A stretch of 16,295 bases of DNA from Bacillota bacterium (GCA_023416745.1 JAEZHF010000062.1:1-16295), one strand, 5' to 3'; positions 6,758 through 13,323 are shown, counted from the first letter of the stretch. The notes: generated by a model from the sequence alone, not told the origin. A program made the numbers and translations.

Positions 6758-6785
6758 TATCATATGACTTCGATCGATGTTTTGT
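6758..6785 (-). promoter_or_regulatory. Sigma-K-like promoter of the DUF2935 gene
   Basis: On the minus strand, AC (6785-6784), a 17-nt spacer, and CATATGATA (6766-6758) match AC-N16/17-CATAnnnTA. The site is 27 nt from the start codon. Confidence 0.5.
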
Positions 6786-6826
6786 TATGGTCAGGTAGCA
6801 CGCGTTCAAACACATTCAGCAGAAAC

Positions 6827-6854
6827 AAAAAAACCGGCTCAATTGCTGAACCGG
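6827..6854 (-). terminator. Terminator of tlp
   Basis: On the minus strand CCGGTTCA-GCAAT-TGAGCCGG (one G-U pair) is followed by seven T residues. It begins 15 nt after the tlp stop codon. Confidence 0.9.
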
Positions 6855-6868
6855 CCTGACGAGCATTT

Positions 6869-7108
6869 CTATTCAGGCTTATTGCGCGCGCGGGCCTCGT
6901 CCTTGATCTCGCTGCGCATACCGTCCAGCGCCTGCCGCCTTCTCTCATTTTTACCCTCAAGCGTCTTCTTCATTTTGGCGTCGGGCGTTTTGGCGATCAT
7001 CTCATCGGCAGCCTCCATATTATGTATCGTTCTGTTGATATTCTTTTGTATCCGCTCAACATTGTCCTTTCTGTTGTCCGGATTTGGCTTATTCCTCCGT
7101 ATTTTCAT
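6869..7108 (-). CDS. tlp: Small acid-soluble spore protein Tlp
   Basis: A 79-aa charged, helical protein that matches Tlp across most of its length: NPDNRKDNVERIQ (9-21), the central T-I-x-N-M-E-A segment, EGKNERRRQAL (51-61) and SEIKDEARARN near the end. Tlp proteins accumulate in the forespore and are degraded in germination. The frame is open further upstream, but the ATG at 7108 is chosen because AAAGGAG lies 9 nt before it and because the family N-terminus falls there. A sigma-G-like promoter (7141-7171) and a strong terminator make it a monocistronic late forespore gene. The preceding signalling operon ends at 7196 without an obvious terminator, so some readthrough into tlp is possible. 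Confidence 0.92.
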   Translation of the reverse strand: MKIRRNKPNPDNRKDNVERIQKNINRTIHNMEAADEMIAKTPDAKMKKTLEGKNERRRQALDGMRSEIKDEARARNKPE

Positions 7109-7140
7109 GCCCTTTGCTCCTTTGCATTTAATGACACCGT

Positions 7141-7171
7141 TATTTTGCATCAGCAGCAATCAGACTATTCA
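7141..7171 (-). promoter_or_regulatory. Sigma-G-like promoter of tlp
   Basis: On the minus strand TGAATA (7171-7166) fits the sigma-G -35. After 18 nt comes CAAAATA (7147-7141), a 5/7 match to CATnnTA-type -10 sites such as CATACTA. It lies 33 nt upstream of the tlp start. Confidence 0.45.
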
Positions 7172-7195
7172 ATTAAGCCTGCGAAAAAGGGGGGT

Positions 7196-8218
7196 TTATT
7201 GTGCGTAATCCGGAATGGCCAGCTTCAGTATAATGGAGCCATTGGCGATCAGTGCCAGAAATTCCCCTCCAAGCAGCATAAAGACTTCAGAAGCAAACGC
7301 ATTGAGCATATTCACATAGGTACGCTGGCCTTTGTAACCGTCAACCGGTACATATCGGCTGTCAGATACTGACACCGATATCGTCACCTCATGTTTGCCT
7401 GGTGTCGTTCTGGGTTTTATCTTTACAGTATAATCGTGCGGGTATTCTGTCAGATTCTCCACCACAGCCGAAATAAAACCGCTGAGAATCTTATGACGGA
7501 CAATGATGGTTTTAGAAAATGCATCTGAATCAACCTCGGCCTTTTTCACGTTTCCCTTATTCAACGTGCTCTTCAAATTGTCGTACAAATATCTTACAGT
7601 GTAACTGTTGCATTCATCAAAATCCAGTTTGGATATGGTTTGAAGCAGGGATGATGCCATTGTCAGCTGGTTTGAAATGTTCTGGGTGTCTGGTGAAATC
7701 AGCGCTTCTGACGCCATATCAAACGCCTTAATTGCCATAGCGGCGAAAACGTCACGCGAATAACTTGATTGAGGCGTAATACCTGCCGATGCATCAGACC
7801 GGCGCAGATTCTCAATCTCTTTCCTGTCAGCCAGAAGCTCATGATAAGCAAGTGCTTCATTGATAACGGATTTCAGTTCGCTCCCCCATGGCTTAGTGAT
7901 GAATTTGAAAACTTCCGCCTGATTGATCGTGACCAAAAGCTCAGTAATCTGCGTATAGCCTGAGAGCACAACTCGAACGATTGAGGGGTATTCATCCTTA
8001 ACCGCATTCAGTAATCTGAGGCCGTCCATCTCAGGCATTTTAATGTCACTCACGATGACGCTGATTTTTTCCTGCTGTATGATGCCAAGCGCCCGGCTTC
8101 CGGACTGCGCAAAAAGACAGCGGTACTCCTCATCTGCCAGCTCCCGTTTTAATGCGTTCAATATGCTTTCTTCATCGTCTACAAAAAGTACTGCTTCATC
8201 CGCTATGCTCTTTGCCAT
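7196..8218 (-). CDS. Receiver-domain protein with degenerate histidine-kinase-like C-terminus
   Basis: A 340-aa protein. Residues 8-125 are a complete CheY-like receiver: Asp14/Asp15, phospho-acceptor Asp58 in SDIKMPEMDG, Ser86 in LSG, and Lys109 in ITKPW. After a linker, residues ~155-340 contain helices, then a beta-rich part with ENLTEY (254-259), VTISVSVSDS (278-287) and LLGGEF...NGSIILKLAIP at the end. The order of strands resembles a histidine-kinase dimerisation plus HATPase fold. However, there is no H-box histidine, no DxGxG box and no glycine lid, so catalysis is unlikely. It might bind phosphotransfer partners as a scaffold or decoy. The gene is last in a three-gene operon and starts inside the HDOD gene (16-nt overlap), with GGAG 8 nt before its ATG. 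Confidence 0.85.
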   Translation of the reverse strand: MAKSIADEAVLFVDDEESILNALKRELADEEYRCLFAQSGSRALGIIQQEKISVIVSDIKMPEMDGLRLLNAVKDEYPSIVRVVLSGYTQITELLVTINQAEVFKFITKPWGSELKSVINEALAYHELLADRKEIENLRRSDASAGITPQSSYSRDVFAAMAIKAFDMASEALISPDTQNISNQLTMASSLLQTISKLDFDECNSYTVRYLYDNLKSTLNKGNVKKAEVDSDAFSKTIIVRHKILSGFISAVVENLTEYPHDYTVKIKPRTTPGKHEVTISVSVSDSRYVPVDGYKGQRTYVNMLNAFASEVFMLLGGEFLALIANGSIILKLAIPDYAQ

Positions 8219-9384
8219 TTCTCCTGCTCCAAAAATATGTCGTGATCAAGATCTGCCATGTCAATATTCAACTCGCTGAATACTTGCGGAAAAAACTCGG
8301 TATAATCATCCGCATGCATACTGTTGTATGCAAATTTCTTTGCTAGGTGTACCGTCATAACTAATTCCTGGTTGACTATTCTCTCATCAAATGGGCTGTT
8401 ATGATATACCGCGGCTTCTACCAGCGAAAAAGGCATGTCCCACCATTGAAGCAGGTATCCACCAATTTTTGGATACGATACTCCAAATGTTTCCCGCTCT
8501 GCTTCAATAATGCTCCCGGATTTATCCAATGCCTTTGTGAGCATGTTGCTGTATTTCTTTCTCTGTGTGGCATAAAGCAGTGTTCTCCCCACATTGTGCA
8601 GCAAGCCGGCTAGGTTAGACATTTCATCCATCTTTTTGTGCAAATGCCGTTCATAGATCAGGCTCAGGAACCTGTTGGTCCTCATGGCTATTTCGAGCTG
8701 CTTTTGCGTAAAGCTGTCCCCATGTCCCGAGCCCAAAACATCCACAAGCGGCGTTGTAAGCACAAGCCCTCTCATGGTATTGAGACCCAGATACCGTACT
8801 GCCTGCGCAACCGATCCGGTGCGAAGACCGTAAAAGGCGGAATTGGCAATGTGCAGTATTTTACTTGCTATGGACTGATCTTTCTCAATGCTATTGATGA
8901 TTTCCGGCAGCTCCGCATCCTGATCAATCAGGGACAGTATAGTTCTGTAGCTGTGCTTGACTGTCGGCAGATCATCGACATTGTTGATCAAGGACAAAAC
9001 GTTACTGTTGCGCAGCAAATCTTCCGTGTCAAAAAGCTGAACCACAAGCTTATGCAGTACGTCATTTTCCCATGGCTTAAAAAGATAGACCTTGGCAATG
9101 TTCTTTTGCAGCGCCTTCAAAACGAGCTTTTCATCTGCATAACCGCTCAGTATGATTCTGATGACATGCGGGTACTCCTTCTTTATAAGGGATAAAAGCT
9201 TGTATCCATCCATAACAGGCATGCGCAGGTCACTCACCACCAGACTAATGTCTGTGGTTTTCATAATACTCAGTGCGCTCATGCCGCTGTCCGCGGTTAA
9301 AACTTCGTACTCCGCATCATAGAAACTGCGTCTGATCGCGCTCAGCACCTCGGGCGCATCGTCAACAAACAGAAGTCTCTTCAT
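8203..9384 (-). CDS. Response regulator with receiver and HDOD domains
   Basis: A 393-aa protein. The receiver (1-120) has Asp8/Asp9, phospho-acceptor Asp52 in SDLRMPVMDG, Ser80 and Lys103 (LFKPW). An HDOD domain follows (about 137-335) with its typical NNVDDLPTV start, SKILHIANSAFYGL (174-187), the degenerate histidine motif LLHNVG (262-267, HN where HD-domain hydrolases have HD), and AVYHNSP (325-331). HDOD domains are non-catalytic relatives of HD phosphohydrolases and are found in signalling proteins for motility, nucleotide-second-messenger and stress responses. No DNA-binding domain is present. It overlaps the kinase gene by 4 nt (ATGA) and the third gene by 16 nt, with GGGAG 7 nt before its start, so the three proteins are made together and probably share a phosphorelay. 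Confidence 0.92.
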   Translation of the reverse strand: MKRLLFVDDAPEVLSAIRRSFYDAEYEVLTADSGMSALSIMKTTDISLVVSDLRMPVMDGYKLLSLIKKEYPHVIRIILSGYADEKLVLKALQKNIAKVYLFKPWENDVLHKLVVQLFDTEDLLRNSNVLSLINNVDDLPTVKHSYRTILSLIDQDAELPEIINSIEKDQSIASKILHIANSAFYGLRTGSVAQAVRYLGLNTMRGLVLTTPLVDVLGSGHGDSFTQKQLEIAMRTNRFLSLIYERHLHKKMDEMSNLAGLLHNVGRTLLYATQRKKYSNMLTKALDKSGSIIEAERETFGVSYPKIGGYLLQWWDMPFSLVEAAVYHNSPFDERIVNQELVMTVHLAKKFAYNSMHADDYTEFFPQVFSELNIDMADLDHDIFLEQEKWQRA

Positions 9385-10694
9385 TGCCTGTCTCCCGGTT
9401 CAAGCTCTTCTTCTCCCAAATTCCCTACCGGCAGCTCAATTTCGAATATTGCACCCGACGGCTCGCGATTAGATACTTTAATCCGCCCGCCATGCTTGTT
9501 GACGACAATATCATACGAAATACTGAGCCCCAGTCCGGTACCCTGTCCAACGTCTTTTGTCGTGAAAAATGGGACGAATATCCGATTGATCAAATTCTCG
9601 GGAATTCCCGGTCCGTCGTCACTGATTCGGATACGGAAAACACAATCCAGCCGCTCTGTATATATATGGATATTCCCCTTATCCCCATGGTTTTGGGAAT
9701 TGATCGCATGTATGGCGTTCATCAGTATATTGATCAGCACCTGCTCCATCTGGCCTTTGTTGCACCGGATTTCGTCATCCTCACACAAATGGGTATGAAC
9801 GTCGATCGAATATTTATATTCATTTCGGACAATCATTAAAGACTCATTAATAATACTGCCGATACTGTTGGGCACATGATCTCCATCCAACTCCGAATGC
9901 GCAAAACTCGTAAGCGTAGAAACGATCTTCGAGATTCGGGCAATACCTTCCTTCAGATCAATGAAAAGAGGTTCGATTTCCGACATGATATAATCGATCT
10001 TATAATTCTTCTCAGATTCAGCGATCTTTCCGGCACCGTGTTCGTTTATTATTCCGCTGTTGTTTATAGACTTCACAAAATCCCGGTATAACTGGATCAA
10101 AGCAAACATATTCTCCAAAAAGCTGTTCAGCGTTTCAATGTTGCTTTTGACATACCCCAGCGGATTATTGATCTCATGCGCCACGCCAGCTGCCAGTTCG
10201 CCAATGGAAGCCATCTTTTCCGTCTGCGAAATGCTAAGCTGAATATCCTTGAGCATCTGATTCAGCTCGATCATTTCATTGTTCTTTGCTGACAGCTGCC
10301 GATTCATGTCATTAACCAGCATCAGGTTCTTTCTGGTCCTGACCGCGGCTTTTACTTGTGACTGCAGCTCAATCGGCTGAAAAGGTTTATTGATAAAGCC
10401 GTCGGCACCCAGCTTAAGGCTCTCCTTAATATACTCCGGCTCAGATGTAAGCATAAGCACCTGAACATCACTGAGCGTTTGGTCCTGGCGGACTCTGGCC
10501 AATACATCAAGGCCGCTCATCTCCGACATCATCACATCCATTATCACGATATCGACATTGTTCTGCTTAATGATTTCCAGCGTTTGCATCGAGTTAGAGC
10601 ATAGAATGACTTCATCGATATCGGCCATCTCTTTTATTTGTGACTCTACCGTTTTTAATACCAACAGTGAATCATCTACAATCATTACTATCAT
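9381..10694 (-). CDS. Receiver-histidine kinase hybrid, soluble
   Basis: A 437-aa cytoplasmic kinase. An N-terminal receiver (1-120) has phospho-acceptor Asp53 (MDVMMSEMSG) and Lys103 (INKPF). A coiled coil (about 125-160) leads to an H-box with His173 in AAGVAHEINNPLG, the NtrB/FixL-like class. The HATPase has the N-box (Asn326 in ILMNAIHAI), DDGPGIP (359-365), FFTTK (376-380) and GQGTGLGL (383-390). No membrane or PAS sensor is visible, so it would be activated through its receiver or by a partner. The start is set at the ATG at 10694, since GGAGG lies 8 nt before it; an in-frame ATG at 10709 places that Shine-Dalgarno inside the coding region and has none of its own. It is the first gene of the three-gene operon, behind the structured leader at 10707-10848. 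Confidence 0.93.
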   Translation of the reverse strand: MIVMIVDDSLLVLKTVESQIKEMADIDEVILCSNSMQTLEIIKQNNVDIVIMDVMMSEMSGLDVLARVRQDQTLSDVQVLMLTSEPEYIKESLKLGADGFINKPFQPIELQSQVKAAVRTRKNLMLVNDMNRQLSAKNNEMIELNQMLKDIQLSISQTEKMASIGELAAGVAHEINNPLGYVKSNIETLNSFLENMFALIQLYRDFVKSINNSGIINEHGAGKIAESEKNYKIDYIMSEIEPLFIDLKEGIARISKIVSTLTSFAHSELDGDHVPNSIGSIINESLMIVRNEYKYSIDVHTHLCEDDEIRCNKGQMEQVLINILMNAIHAINSQNHGDKGNIHIYTERLDCVFRIRISDDGPGIPENLINRIFVPFFTTKDVGQGTGLGLSISYDIVVNKHGGRIKVSNREPSGAIFEIELPVGNLGEEELEPGDRQ

Positions 10695-10706
10695 TTCTCT
10701 ATCCTC

Positions 10707-10848
10707 CATTCAGGTCCCTGACTCTCTCAGTACGCTATTAAGCTTCCATTACCTGAATGCTATCTCATTGGTTTATATCGGCTTTTTCATATAAACCCTT
10801 AATACCATAATTCCCCATATTCGTTATAATGGAATTATGTCAGGTAAT
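10707..10848 (-). promoter_or_regulatory. Candidate structured 5' leader of the signalling operon
   Basis: Three perfect 9-bp inverted repeats nest into a three-way junction. P1 pairs 10748-10756 with 10840-10848 (ATTACCTGA). P2 pairs 10806-10814 with 10831-10839 (CATAATTCC), directly abutting P1. P3 pairs 10770-10778 with 10789-10797 (GGTTTATAT). The closing strand of P1 can instead pair perfectly, 10751-10759 with 10707-10715, forming a stem that takes in the first base of the kinase gene's GGAGG. The two states exclude each other. The class is not recognised as a known riboswitch. The same dyads could also be protein operators, and no strong minus-strand promoter was found; TTCAGA-N16-TATATT at 10940-10913 is a weak candidate. 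Confidence 0.45.
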
Positions 10849-10891
10849 TAATGACTGAATACCAGCCGAATGTGGTGGCTGTAGATATGTC

Positions 10892-10918
10892 ACACATTGA
10901 AGTGTATCCCATAATATA
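10892..10918 (+). promoter_or_regulatory. Sigma-K-like promoter of the Cys-rich gene
   Basis: AC (10892-10893), 16 nt, then CATAATATA (10910-10918) fit AC-N16/17-CATAnnnTA exactly. The site is 38 nt upstream of the start codon, the same form and spacing as at the tgl unit. Confidence 0.55.
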
Positions 10919-10956
10919 ATTATAGATTAACTCTTCTGAAGGAGGTTAAATAAATA

Positions 10957-11205
10957 ATGGATGGCAATATTGCTGATAACAGACGTTGTCTGATCGACTC
11001 ATTGTGTGAAAATGTCGATGAAGTCGTTACCATATGCACGGAGAGCTGTTGTTTTACTGGGCTTTTGTGCGCGGTAACCTGTGACTGTGTGAAGATCATC
11101 CAGTGCGGACACTCCAATTGCCCTGGAAGAAATTGCTTTGGCAAAATAACGATAATTCCGATTTGCCAAATCGAAGCTGTCACTCTCTGTAACACAGCCT
11201 TCTAG
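10957..11205 (+). CDS. 82-aa cysteine-rich protein, probable spore coat component
   Basis: Small protein with 13 cysteines in 82 residues, including a CC pair (31-32) and CxC (42, 44). The C-terminal half, from about residue 34, has a beta-type pattern (FTGLLCAVTCD, then CFGKITIIPICQIEAVTLC) reminiscent of small Sm-like proteins annotated as spore- or coat-associated in Firmicutes. I cannot name the family with certainty. There is no signal peptide, so it would be cytoplasmic in the mother cell and might be oxidised into disulfide networks as in CotY/CotZ-type coat layers. AAGGAGG lies 11 nt before the ATG and a sigma-K-like promoter precedes it. It is a single-gene unit that ends at the bidirectional terminator shared with eno and is divergent from the signalling operon. 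Coding status is well supported; the coat role is inference. Confidence 0.75.
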   Translation: MDGNIADNRRCLIDSLCENVDEVVTICTESCCFTGLLCAVTCDCVKIIQCGHSNCPGRNCFGKITIIPICQIEAVTLCNTAF

Positions 11206-11276
11206 CCACTGGTCGGGTTAGGCAGACATTACGATAACTCTCCCCATGGACGCCACGCGTCTGCAGGGATCTGAAA

Positions 11277-11308
11277 ATCAAAACTGCGCGTCACCGCGCA
11301 GTTTTGAT
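11277..11308. terminator. Bidirectional terminator between the Cys-rich gene and eno
   Basis: A perfect 14-bp stem, ATCAAAACTGCGCG (11277-11290) with its complement (11295-11308) and a TCAC loop, has T-rich 3' arms on both strands. It sits between two convergent genes. Confidence 0.92.
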
Positions 11309-11357
11309 TTCTACAAAAGCAAGCTTGTGGTGCTTGTAGCGTAATCCGCAAATGAGC

Positions 11358-12668
11358 CTAGACTTTGCCGATATTGAAGAACGCTGCACTGCCGGGATAA
11401 ACCGCAGTGAGTCCAAGCTCCTCCTCAATACGCAGCAACTGGTTGTATTTGGCAACCCTGTCTGTCCGTGAAGGGGCCCCCGTTTTGATCTGGCCTGCAT
11501 TCACTGCCACAGACAGATCCGAGATCGTCACATCCTCTGTCTCACCGGAACGGTGGCTGATAATGGCAGTATACCCGGCTCTGTGCGCCATTTCCACCGC
11601 CTCCAGCGTTTCCGTCAAAGTCCCGATCTGATTTACCTTTATTAATATACTGTTGGACGCCTTTTCACCGATGCCCCGAACCAACCGCTTGGTATTGGTG
11701 ACAAAGAGATCGTCGCCGACCAACTGAACTTTTTTGCCCAACTGGCACGTGAGCATCTGCCAGCCCGCCCAATCCTCCTCGGACAGGCCGTCCTCCAGGG
11801 AAATGATTGGGTACTGGCCGCAAAGCTTCTCCCAGAACCTGACCATATCCTCCGTGGACAAGCTGAGCCCTGACTTCCAAAACAGATATTTGCCCTCTTC
11901 CCCGCTTTCCCTGGACGCTTCATACATCTCGGTGGCAGCAGCGTCGATCGCCAGCATGAAATCCGCACCTGGCTGGTATCCGGCCTGTGTAACAGCCTCC
12001 AGTATCGTTTCCACCGCTTCTTCGTTGGATCTTAAGTTCGGTGCATAGCCGCCCTCGTCTCCAACGGACGTGCTGTAGCCTTTGATTTTCAGCACCTTTT
12101 TAAGCTGATGGAACACCTCCGCGCTCATTTGCAGCGCCTTTTTAAAGCTATGCGCTCCCACGGGCATGATCATGAATTCCTGTATATCCACGCTGTTGTC
12201 CGCGTGCTTTCCGCCATTGATGATGTTCATCATGGGTACAGGCAGCTTACGGGCGTTGCAGCCGCCGATATAACTGTACAGCGGAAGGTCCGCCTGCATC
12301 GCCGCCGCTTTCGCTACCGCAAGCGAGACAGCCAGCATGGCGTTCGCACCGAGCACTGATTTGTTTTGCGTATCGTCCCGCGCGATCATCGCATAATCGA
12401 TATCTGCCTGGTTACGCGCGTCCATTCCGATTATCAATTCTGAAATGATATCATTGACATTCAGGGCGGCCTTCTCGACGCCTCGCCCCAAATACCGCCC
12501 TTTGTCTCCGTCCCGAAGTTCCACCGCTTCAAACTGTCCGGTGGATGCGCCCGATGGTACGGAAGCGCGCGTCCTCGCTCCACCCGTCAGTTCCACCTGA
12601 GCCTCCACAGTCGGGTTCCCGCGGCTGTCCAATATCTCTCTGGCAAATACGTCAACAATGGTAAACAT
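11358..12668 (-). CDS. eno: Enolase
   Basis: A 436-aa glycolytic enolase that dehydrates 2-phosphoglycerate to phosphoenolpyruvate. All family signatures are present: ILDSRGNPTVE (12-22), SVPSGASTG (36-44), catalytic Glu205 in GDEGGYAPNL, magnesium ligands Asp242, Glu292 and Asp319, catalytic Lys344 in ILIKVNQIGT, the SHRSGET loop (371-377) and Lys395 in IKTGAPSR. The frame is open 23 codons further upstream, but MFTIVDVFAREILDSRG is the family N-terminus and AAGGAGG is 8 nt before the ATG at 12668. It is transcribed alone, from an extended -10 promoter to the strong bidirectional terminator, rather than from a glycolytic operon (gap-pgk-tpi-gpm-eno) as in many Firmicutes. Confidence 0.98.
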   Translation of the reverse strand: MFTIVDVFAREILDSRGNPTVEAQVELTGGARTRASVPSGASTGQFEAVELRDGDKGRYLGRGVEKAALNVNDIISELIIGMDARNQADIDYAMIARDDTQNKSVLGANAMLAVSLAVAKAAAMQADLPLYSYIGGCNARKLPVPMMNIINGGKHADNSVDIQEFMIMPVGAHSFKKALQMSAEVFHQLKKVLKIKGYSTSVGDEGGYAPNLRSNEEAVETILEAVTQAGYQPGADFMLAIDAAATEMYEASRESGEEGKYLFWKSGLSLSTEDMVRFWEKLCGQYPIISLEDGLSEEDWAGWQMLTCQLGKKVQLVGDDLFVTNTKRLVRGIGEKASNSILIKVNQIGTLTETLEAVEMAHRAGYTAIISHRSGETEDVTISDLSVAVNAGQIKTGAPSRTDRVAKYNQLLRIEEELGLTAVYPGSAAFFNIGKV

Positions 12669-12689
12669 GGCATCATCCTCCTTGTGAAC

Positions 12690-12698
12690 ATTATACCA
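12690..12698 (-). promoter_or_regulatory. Extended -10 promoter of eno
   Basis: On the minus strand TGG-TATAAT is a perfect extended -10 (TGnTATAAT), 21 nt upstream of the enolase start codon. No good -35 was seen, which is common for this promoter type. Confidence 0.6.
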
Positions 12699-12728
12699 CA
12701 GATCAGGCCGTAATAACCATCTGCCAGC

Positions 12729-12756
12729 TTGCCCCATCCCATTTGGGATGGGGCAA
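12729..12756 (-). terminator. Strong hairpin downstream of the short SASP gene
   Basis: A perfect 13-bp G/C-rich stem with a TT loop (TTGCCCCATCCCA and its complement). It lies between the end of the SASP gene (12791) and the enolase promoter. There is no clear U-tract on either strand, so it may be a transcript-end stabiliser or a weak terminator. Confidence 0.5.
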
Positions 12757-12790
12757 TCTGCCGTGCGGGGACCCCTCCTGCCCAGATCTG

Positions 12791-12940
12791 TCAGGACAAT
12801 TTGCTTTCAGCCATCCGAATCGCTTCCTTGACAATGTTGCCGCAATCCTTCGAAGATACACCACCCCAGCCCTGTGAGGCGACGATTTGTTCAACTCCGA
12901 GTTTTCTGGCAATCTGCTGCTTCAAAGCTTCTGACATCAT
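12791..12940 (-). CDS. Short atypical alpha/beta-type small acid-soluble spore protein
   Basis: A 49-aa protein. Its first half, LKQQIARKLGVEQIV (6-20), matches the first conserved SASP helix (K-E-I-A-x-E-L/F-G). Its second half, GWGGVSSKDCGN (24-35) followed by IVKEAIRMAESKL, matches the W-G-x-L/V-T/S-S-R/K-x-C-G block of clostridial SASPs and the final DNA-binding helix. Relative to the family it lacks about four residues, including the Gly-Gly of the turn (normally CGxVGGxMVxxMI). The germination-protease site is also altered: QIARKL where E-I/F-A-S-E-F is usual. AGGAGG lies 7 nt before the ATG at 12940. It is divergent from the classical SASP gene. The known role is coating and protecting forespore DNA; whether this variant binds DNA normally is open. 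Confidence 0.75.
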   Translation of the reverse strand: MMSEALKQQIARKLGVEQIVASQGWGGVSSKDCGNIVKEAIRMAESKLS

Positions 12941-13051
12941 GTTGCTGCCCTCCTGTTTGTATTAGCCATATTAAGCTGTTGCTTATATTATCTCCTTTAT
13001 GATGATCTCTACTTTTGCACACCTTGTTATTATCTGGTTCCTGAGCGTTTA

Positions 13052-13072
13052 TTTACATGTGTAATATGTAAA
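13052..13072. repeat. Inverted repeat upstream of the SASP gene
   Basis: TTTACAT (13052-13058) pairs with ATGTAAA (13066-13072) around a 7-nt loop in the spacer between the divergent SASP genes. It may be a regulator site. No exact sigma-G promoter could be placed here. Confidence 0.35.
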
Positions 13073-13109
13073 AACAGCGGAAAAATATGAGTAAAAGGAG
13101 GTGAACAAA

Positions 13110-13277
13110 TTGGCAAGTAACAAACTTATGAACCTGAAGAATGAAGTGGCAAGCGAAATCGGTGTGAATCTGAAACAGGGATACAACGGCGACATCTCAT
13201 CCCGTGAAGCGGGCCGCGTTGGTGGAAACATGGTCAAGAAACTGATTCAGTATGCGGAAAACAGCGGAAAGTTCTGA
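13110..13277 (+). CDS. Alpha/beta-type small acid-soluble spore protein
   Basis: A 55-aa protein read from a TTG start, with AAAGGAGGTG 6 nt upstream. It shows the full SASP pattern: LKNEVASEIGVNL (9-21), with the E-V-A-S-E-I form of the germination-protease (GPR) cleavage site, then GDISSREAGRVGGNMVKKLI (28-47), the second conserved helix-turn-helix with the Gly-Gly turn, and a short basic tail. These proteins saturate forespore DNA, shift it to an A-like form and protect it from UV and hydrolysis; they are later degraded as an amino-acid source. At 55 aa it is at the short end of the family (usually 60-75) because the N-terminal Gln/Asn-rich leader is missing. It is followed directly by a terminator, so it is a single-gene unit. 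Confidence 0.92.
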   Translation: MASNKLMNLKNEVASEIGVNLKQGYNGDISSREAGRVGGNMVKKLIQYAENSGKF

Positions 13278-13290
13278 GCTTTCGGAACAT

Positions 13291-13323
13291 AAAAAGGAAG
13301 GGCATCACAGCTCTTCTTTTTTT
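13291..13323 (+). terminator. Terminator of the SASP gene
   Basis: AAAAAGGAAGGGC-ATCACA-GCTCTTCTTTTTTT forms a stem with G-U pairs followed by a long T-run, starting 14 nt after the SASP stop codon. Confidence 0.85.

Noticed and set aside
6760..6960. 66-codon frame on the minus strand overlapping the tlp end
   Set aside because: It runs through the tlp terminator and the DUF2935 promoter, and tlp in the other frame has clear family identity.
12703..12912. 69-codon frame on the minus strand
   Set aside because: It overlaps the short SASP and the hairpin in another frame, and its composition is not protein-like.
12937..12969. Upstream frame beginning MANTNRR before the short SASP, suggesting a frameshifted longer SASP
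   Set aside because: It stops after ten codons, and the AGGAGG inside it is correctly placed for the 12940 start; a frameshift remains possible but unsupported.
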